A DNA stretch of 64,000 nucleotides from Cephalotus follicularis (Eukaryota; Streptophyta; Magnoliopsida; Oxalidales; Cephalotaceae): assembly GCA_001972305.1 (NCBI GenBank), contig BDDD01001456.1, positions 186,001 through 250,000 on the forward strand, in the 5' to 3' direction. Position 1 is the first letter of the stretch. Each line of letters begins with the position of its first letter. The notes beneath the pieces are model-generated. The model was not told the origin of the DNA and searched no databases. It worked only from the letters and a program-made list of their open reading frames with translations. This document shows positions 58,578-64,000 of this stretch, piece by piece. The translations under genes and the position numbers were made by a program.

Positions 58578-59776
58578 ACACCTAATTGACTTCAATTAGA
58601 CCTCAATTTGATGTTTAGTGGATTGGAGATTGCATATGTGCCTTGGCTGAATTTATGTAGCCCTACGTTTAGTGGGAGTTTCATCTTTGTTGGTCACACT
58701 AATGAAATCGATGAACCATTGAACACCGGATTGTTACGTGTTTATTCAATTATATATCGGTTATATTTTTGAATTTCTTATGCATGCTGGTAGGCTTGGG
58801 ACTCGGCCTAGCTTTGTGTTTTCTTTGTGTGGATGATTTAATTGCTTTATTACATTTATGAAATTCAATCGGTCTGCAATAAGGCTGCCTGCGTGCCCCT
58901 TATTTATTCTTGTTCTTTTATTCTTAGAGTAGAATTCTCTTCTCCCTCAATTGTATTCCTTTTTCTTTAATTCTGTACATATGGCTGTAAGTTAAAGATA
59001 GGAGATCAATGGAGACTGAAAAGAAGATCAAGAAGATTACAAGACCTGTTGAAGGCCATGTTTGCGTGGTAGCAATTGTAATAAAGTTAAATTAAATTAG
59101 TACACCTAGGAGAACAAGTGATCACGTTTGCTCACGTGATTACTTATAGCTTAAGTCCCAAGTCAGGCCAGTTTTAAGGTGCATGAGATGGATGTGTTTC
59201 TTTTTGCAAACAATCCAAACACGTCCAAGGATGTTAAACCGTCCAAATGGATTGGAAGAATAAAATTAATCTAAAAACGGCTTTGGTAATTTTGATAAAA
59301 TTGATGTGACCAAATCCCTCCAACTTGCAAAGAATAAGTCCATAAGCGGTGGGGCATATGGCTGCCCGGTCATTGGCCTTCCACAATCATTGTTGAATGG
59401 TGTGGACATACTGAGGATGGCACTGTCACAACAGAGGTCCCCCGTATGACCATTACTATTCAATTTCAGTTTGAGGTACACTGGAAGGAAATGACTATGT
59501 TTTGGCACCAGGACATTGATACGTGTGGATGTTTCAAAACAAGTTAATTTTTTTGAGCATTATGTGTTTGACTTATACCGGGATCATATGGTTTGCACAG
59601 CGACAGTTGGGACCATATGGGCCGGGAGGCCGAATCTAGTATCGGATCTTACATTTGGTGCAAGAGGTCCTAATGTAAATTGGTGTACATACCTACCTAT
59701 TCAGGAATGATTTGCTACTTAAACTCTCTTTTGTTTTCTCTTTATTGGTTGCTAGTTATCACCATATTCTGCTATC
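58578..59776 (+). other. Element I leader
   Basis: A non-coding leader of 1.2 kb with landmarks shared with A and B ('cctaggagaacaagtgatca' at 59104, 'atggattggaagaataaa'-like at 59240). No palindrome cluster is seen here, in contrast to the leader of A. No gene is seen. Confidence 0.65.
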
Positions 59777-60480
59777 ATGTCAGTTGACATAGCACTATCA
59801 AGAGTTTTGGAAACAAGTAAGCTTACGGGTCCTAATTTCTTGGATTGGCAGTGCAACTTGCGCTTAGCACTCACGAGCATGAAGCTTTCTCATGTCATGA
59901 CTGAGAGCGCCCCTAAACTGGGAGCCAACCCATCGGAAGAGAAAAAGGCCAAGAGGGCCAAATGGTTAGATGAGGATGAGCAAGCTCGTTGCCTAGTGAT
60001 TTCGGGTATGGTCCCAGAATTAAAAAGACAGCATGAGAAACTTGATACCCTAGGAGCATACTTCTCCAGCTTCAGGAGTTATATGGATCTCGGTCGAGGA
60101 CCGAGCGGTTTAACTTGTCCCGTCAGCTCTTCTGTACGAAAAAGGTTGAGGGTTCTTCAGCCCATGCTCATGAATTGAAGATGATTGATCTTATTGAGCA
60201 GTTGGCTCAGCTAGATCTCACCATGGACAATGATTTCTACATTGACATGCTGCTATCATCTCTCCCTCGATCACACTCCCAGTTCATCGCAAATTTTCAC
60301 ATGAACAAGGTGGATACTAATCTACCTGAACTTATGGAGATGCTTCGTACAGCCGAAGCCGACATGGACCATGAGAGTTCTGAGTCAAATGTGATGTTTC
60401 TTCCTTATACATCTTCCCAGACAACTCCAAGAGGGAGCGGATCTACAGGATCCATTCCAAGGGTAAGGCGCCCATGAAAC
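59777..60480 (+). pseudogene. Element I gag remnant (UBN2-type)
   Basis: Begins MSVDIALSRVLETSKLTGPN with FLDWQCNLRLALTSMKLS, the standard Copia gag start. It continues with 'LDEDEQARCLVISGMVPELK' and 'MIDLIEQLAQLDLTMDNDFY' and NFHMNKVDTNLPELMEML. A lysine-rich part and zinc-knuckle remains follow at about 60480-60640. It is the best gag copy of this Copia group in the window, but it is broken. Confidence 0.88.
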
Positions 60481-60759
60481 CTAAAGAGAAGAAGAAGAAA
60501 GGGAAGAGACCAGCTACGCCGGCGGGGCCAGTGGTTGGGGGGTCCATTCTTGATATGATTCGACAGTTGCAGGAAGATGACTGTTGCTTTTATTGTTGAA
60601 AGCACATACATTGGAGATCACAGTGCAGTGAGTTCCAAAAGTCCAAATCTTGAGGTGCCTTAGGGTCAGGTACTTTCATGATTGAGCTTTTTGTAGCTAC
60701 TAATGTTAGTTCAACTTGGAATAAGCACTAAAATACAATGAGAGATATGCGATGTAAAC

Positions 60760-61500
60760 CCTTCATATATATGGAATTATAGATTAGGTCATCCTAACGA
60801 GGCTATAGTAACACGTATGGTTAAGGATGGTCTTCTGGACATCCAGGATGTGGAGTCCTTTCCTACGTGTGAGCCATGTTTGATTGGCAAGATGACCAAA
60901 TCTCCCTTCTCTGGGGTAGGAGAAAGGGCAGTGGACATACTGGGACTTGTCCACACCGACGTCCGTGGACCTATGTCAGTCAATGCTAGTGGAGGTTTTC
61001 CCCACTTCATTACCTTCACCGATGACTTTTTCACGGTATGGGTATGTTTTTCTGATGAAACACAACTCTGAAGCCTTTGAGAGGTTCAAGGAATTCAGAC
61101 TAGAAGTAGAAAAGCAAATGGGTAAACTCATTAAGATCCTCTGGTTGGATCAAGGGGGTGAATACCTATATGCTGAATTCTAGGGTAATCTGACGGATAA
61201 CGGAATTCTCTCTCAATGGACACCTCTTGGAACACCAAAGCATAATAGTGTGTCCGAAAGGAGGAATAGGACTTTTATGAATATGGTTCGGTCCATGATG
61301 TCTTTCGTTGATCTTCCTATATCATTCTGGGGTTATGCATTGCATGCGACGGTGTACATCCTAAACCGAATTCCTTCTAAATCCGTCCCCTCCACTCCTT
61401 ACGAGGTTGTAAAAGGGAGGAAACCCAGCCTAAACCGTTTGAGGGTTTGCGACTGTCCAGCTTATGTGAGGAGGCAGGAGCCTTCTAAGATGGAGGCATG
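60760..61500 (+). pseudogene. Element I pre-integrase and integrase remnant
   Basis: The pre-integrase block (LGHPNEAIVTRMVKDGLLD, PTCEPCLIGKMTKSPFSG) is followed by integrase core text: VHTDVRGPMSVNASGGFPHF, 'FERFKEFRLEVEKQMGKLIK', 'MVRSMMSFVDLPISFWGYAL' and 'SVPSTPYEVVKGRKPSLNRL'. It is broken but complete in layout. Confidence 0.88.
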
Positions 61501-62141
61501 AGCGGATCGTTGCCGGTTTGTGGGATATCCTAAGGAGAGCATAGGAAATTACTTTTACGATCGCAGTGAACGAAAGACTTTTGTTTCGTGAACTGAAAAA
61601 TTCCTAGAGAAGGATACCTGCTTGCAGGGAGCAGTGGGAGCAAGGTGGAACTGAGAAAGTTGTCACCTGGTGAAAGCCCACGGGATGAGGAGGAATTAGG
61701 GGTTCCACCCTCACAGACATAGTTGTGGAACGTTCCCAACCTGAGAGTGGATCTTAGCTAGGCACTCCTCAAATGAGGACCCTGAGAGATATGGCTTTCT
61801 CATTGCGGGCACTGACGAACTCAACAACATCAATGATGATGAGTCTGTCAGCTATGAGGAGGCAGTCAAGAGCATTGAATCCGGAGCATGGCTAGAGGCC
61901 ATGAAATCCAAGATGGACTCCATGGATGCCAACCAAGTATGGAACTTGGTGGAAGAACTTGAGGGTATTAACCCTATTGGTTACAAATGGATCTTCACGA
62001 GGAAGATTGGCACTGATGGTAAGATAGAGACTTATAAAGCATGATTGGTCACGAAAGGGTATAGGCAAAGACACGGAGTCGAATATACCAAAAATTTCTC
62101 ACCGATCGCTTAAGTCCATTCGGATATTTATTGCTATTGCC
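61500..62141 (+). pseudogene. Element I linker and start of reverse transcriptase
   Basis: The variable linker between integrase and reverse transcriptase runs to about 61880. The Copia reverse-transcriptase start (MKSKMDSMDANQVWNLVEEL, YKWIFTRKIGTDGKIETYK) follows. The text runs to 62141, where K begins. It is broken. Confidence 0.82.
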
Positions 62142-63862
62142 TGTCACACCCCGTTTCCGATATACAACATTTAAGTGGTAAAAGCTATCAACATAACATT
62201 ATCCAGCTTATGCAATTTTATGAATAAATTAAAACTGGCAGAAGCATCATATAAATAAGCTAAATTTAATACGTATCACGCATCCCATACTACATGACAC
62301 TAAATTGTCCCATAACAATTTACAACATCATCGTCGATTGCCCTCAAACGGAGCGTGAGTAATAACACAAAACCAAATATCCATTAAACATAACATATTA
62401 TCCGTCAATACATTAATCCCAAAGGAATAAAACATTGTTCATAAACCAAATACAAAATGCTAGAGAGGACATCTCAGTCTTCTCTTCAACTCAAGTGCTC
62501 GCAGCCATAGCACCCGTTGCATCAATCTGTAACAGTAGGGGGTTAGCCTTTGTCCTCACTCGGCTAAGTAGAAAAGTCATAAATACAATTCGGGATTAAA
62601 GACAATGCATGTCATGTAATGTATGTAATCGTGAATGCAGTAAATAGTATCCCATAATAATACGCATATATGTGTGTATATACATGTATCACTGCCAATA
62701 GAACAAACATGCCGATTGGCTATAATCCAATATCAAAGCTACGAAGGCGCCGCCAACTCCTGGCCCAGACACTTTAATCCTCACCCCAACCACCACTCTC
62801 TAGATGACTCGAAGCAGGTTACAATCCAAAGTCACTAGCGCGACGGATAAGCGACAACATGGGTTCCTTCTGCCAACTACTGGTCCCAAGAGTCCAACCC
62901 ACCTATTAGCGTCGGTGGCCACTCCACCACCACGACAAATACGGCACAATCCAATCACAATCCAATTCAAGTAATTTATAAAATAAATACTTGAAAACAT
63001 ATTTATTTGCCAGTATATACAATCAATCCATTTTCCAAGTATAATATTCATCATAAAAAACTTGTAACAACATATTTATTCGAGATATGTAACAATCCTT
63101 TTTAAACTGCATGTTTATTCAAAACATGCTTCAATCCCATTTTAAAACTGCATTTCAGTTTAAACATAACAGTTTATACAAAATAATGATTTGTAATAAA
63201 TCATGTATGCAACTCCCTAAAAATGATAATTCATTTTTAAGGCAATAACAATCCAATTAAAACAACAATTAACAATTCATATCCAATGGAATGCAAGTGC
63301 AATGCAGTCATACGCTCAGAGATGCCTACAGTCGTATCTAGAGTCGTTTCGGGGTTAATGAGTCCAATTTGGGTTAAACTATACAAACCAGGGCCATACG
63401 CGTCGACGTGATGTTTATCTCCTCTAAGCGTCAACGAATGGAGCATTCAATCCTAGGCGCAGCAAAACCATAGGCGTTGACGCTTTCCCAAAGGCATTGA
63501 CGCTTTTGCGATATCAGGAGATATCACTTCACCAGTCTCGATTCCAGGGGGAAATCCAACCCCCATCTTACATGCAATCCCATAACATTCCTTACGGGCG
63601 TAGTACCCACAACAGGTTATCCATATATGTAACCAGTTCATCAATCTACCAACAATTCATACAGACCATAAGTGGTCATTATATGCAACCCGCAAGCAAT
63701 ATCACATTTCTACAATTGTTCATATAAGGCGTCGACGCTTTCTTTACACGTCAACGTCCACTGCCTTTTATACATTAAGGCATCAATGTTTAACGTGAGC
63801 TTCGACGCTTATACGGCCCAGTAGCGTCATTCTCGTCATTTTAAACAAAACCAGGGGAAAAC
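62142..63862 (-). mobile_element. Element K: minus-strand Gypsy-type LTR inside I
   Basis: The plus strand starts TGTCACACCCCGTTTCCG. Its complement is an LTR end in CGGAAACGGGGTGTGACA, close to the end of H's LTR. The content is LTR-like, with no domain; the short frames at 62800-63646 have no resemblance. A GTCGACG cluster lies on the far side (63398-63815). Its right part is followed by LTR start L, so K may be partial or continue beyond the window. Confidence 0.65.
63398..63815. repeat. GTCGACG palindrome cluster in K
   Basis: CGCGTCGACGTGATG (63400), AAGCGTCAACG, GGCGTTGACGCTTTCCC, GGCATTGACGCTTTTGC, AAGGCGTCGACGCTTTC (63727), ACGTCAACGTCC, AAGGCATCAATGTTT and GCTTCGACGCTTATAC. Confidence 0.83.
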
Positions 63863-64000
63863 TGTAACGCCCGGTATTTTCCTGGATGTAATATTTTGAT
63901 TTATGGTGTAATCTTAAACTTGGAATAATGAGAATGTTGAGCTTTTGGACTCAAAAGTATGCTTAAAACCCTATTTATGGTCTTGGAAATGGAGTGTGTA
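63863..64000 (+). mobile_element. L: start of a further Gypsy-type LTR, runs off the window
   Basis: TGTAACGCCCGGTATTTTCC has the same first ten bases as H's LTRs and then AT-rich text. Only 138 bp are visible, so the call rests on the LTR-like start. Confidence 0.5.

Larger units (their letters stand above)
43282..62141 (+). mobile_element. Element I: Ty1/Copia LTR retrotransposon, outer host of the right nest
   Basis: The plus-strand element has its 5' LTR in three pieces (43282-43294, 53607-54789 and 57230-58564), separated by Gypsy H and solo LTR J. A PBS, leader, gag, integrase and the start of reverse transcriptase follow, up to 62141, where Gypsy LTR K begins. The remainder lies beyond K or off the window. 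The LTR is of the same family as that of D. Its coding text is the closest relative of A and B. It is a broken fossil. Confidence 0.82.

Overview
The window is plant nuclear DNA made almost entirely of nested LTR retrotransposons. I see no host protein gene, rRNA gene or tRNA gene. The plant call rests on Ty1/Copia and Ty3/Gypsy elements with 2-3.5 kb LTRs, on primer-binding sites matching plant initiator-Met tRNA (TGGTATCAGAG) or a TGGCGCCGTTGCCGG-type site, and on a Tekay/Del-like chromovirus with a C-terminal chromodomain-like tail. I cannot name a species. Only one element (F) has long open frames; the coding parts of the others are fossils with many breaks.

Left nest (1-41218). Copia element A (plus strand) is the outer host. 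Its 5' LTR starts off the window and lies at 1-848 and 16543-16969. Its inner parts are at 16970-20091 and 36568-39007, and its 3' LTR is at 39008-41218. Minus-strand Copia D (849-16542) sits in A's 5' LTR. Copia B (1873-13792, TSD ACAGG) sits in D's LTR. A solo Gypsy-type LTR, G (7317-9436, TSD TCTGG), sits in B's integrase region. In the middle of A lies a Gypsy LTR-like piece X (20092-21434) followed by the Tekay-like Gypsy E (21435-36567). E in turn holds the gag-protease element F (25081-32318, TSD ATTAG), which has no recognisable reverse transcriptase or integrase.

Right nest (41219-64000). A minus-strand Copia LTR piece M (41219-41638) and 1.6 kb of unassigned spacer precede Copia I (43282-62141). 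I's 5' LTR was hit by Gypsy H (43295-53601, TSD TTAGG, LTRs of about 3.46 kb) and by a solo Copia LTR, J (54790-57229). I's reverse transcriptase region is interrupted by a minus-strand Gypsy LTR, K (62142-63862). A further LTR head, L, starts at 63863 and runs off the window.

The most unusual signal is not a gene. Clusters of short palindromes built on one core (GTCGAC plus G, with CpG-decayed variants) occur in at least six different elements from both superfamilies. They lie in the LTRs of A, D/I, E, G, H and K, in the leader of A, and in the inner part of H. Each family places its own matching arms around the core: AAGC..GCTT, AAAGAC..GTCTTT or GGC..GCC. The LTRs of B, F and J lack such clusters. 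A second shared signal is a CpG-rich stretch with a 17-base identical string in the LTRs of Copia B and Gypsy H.
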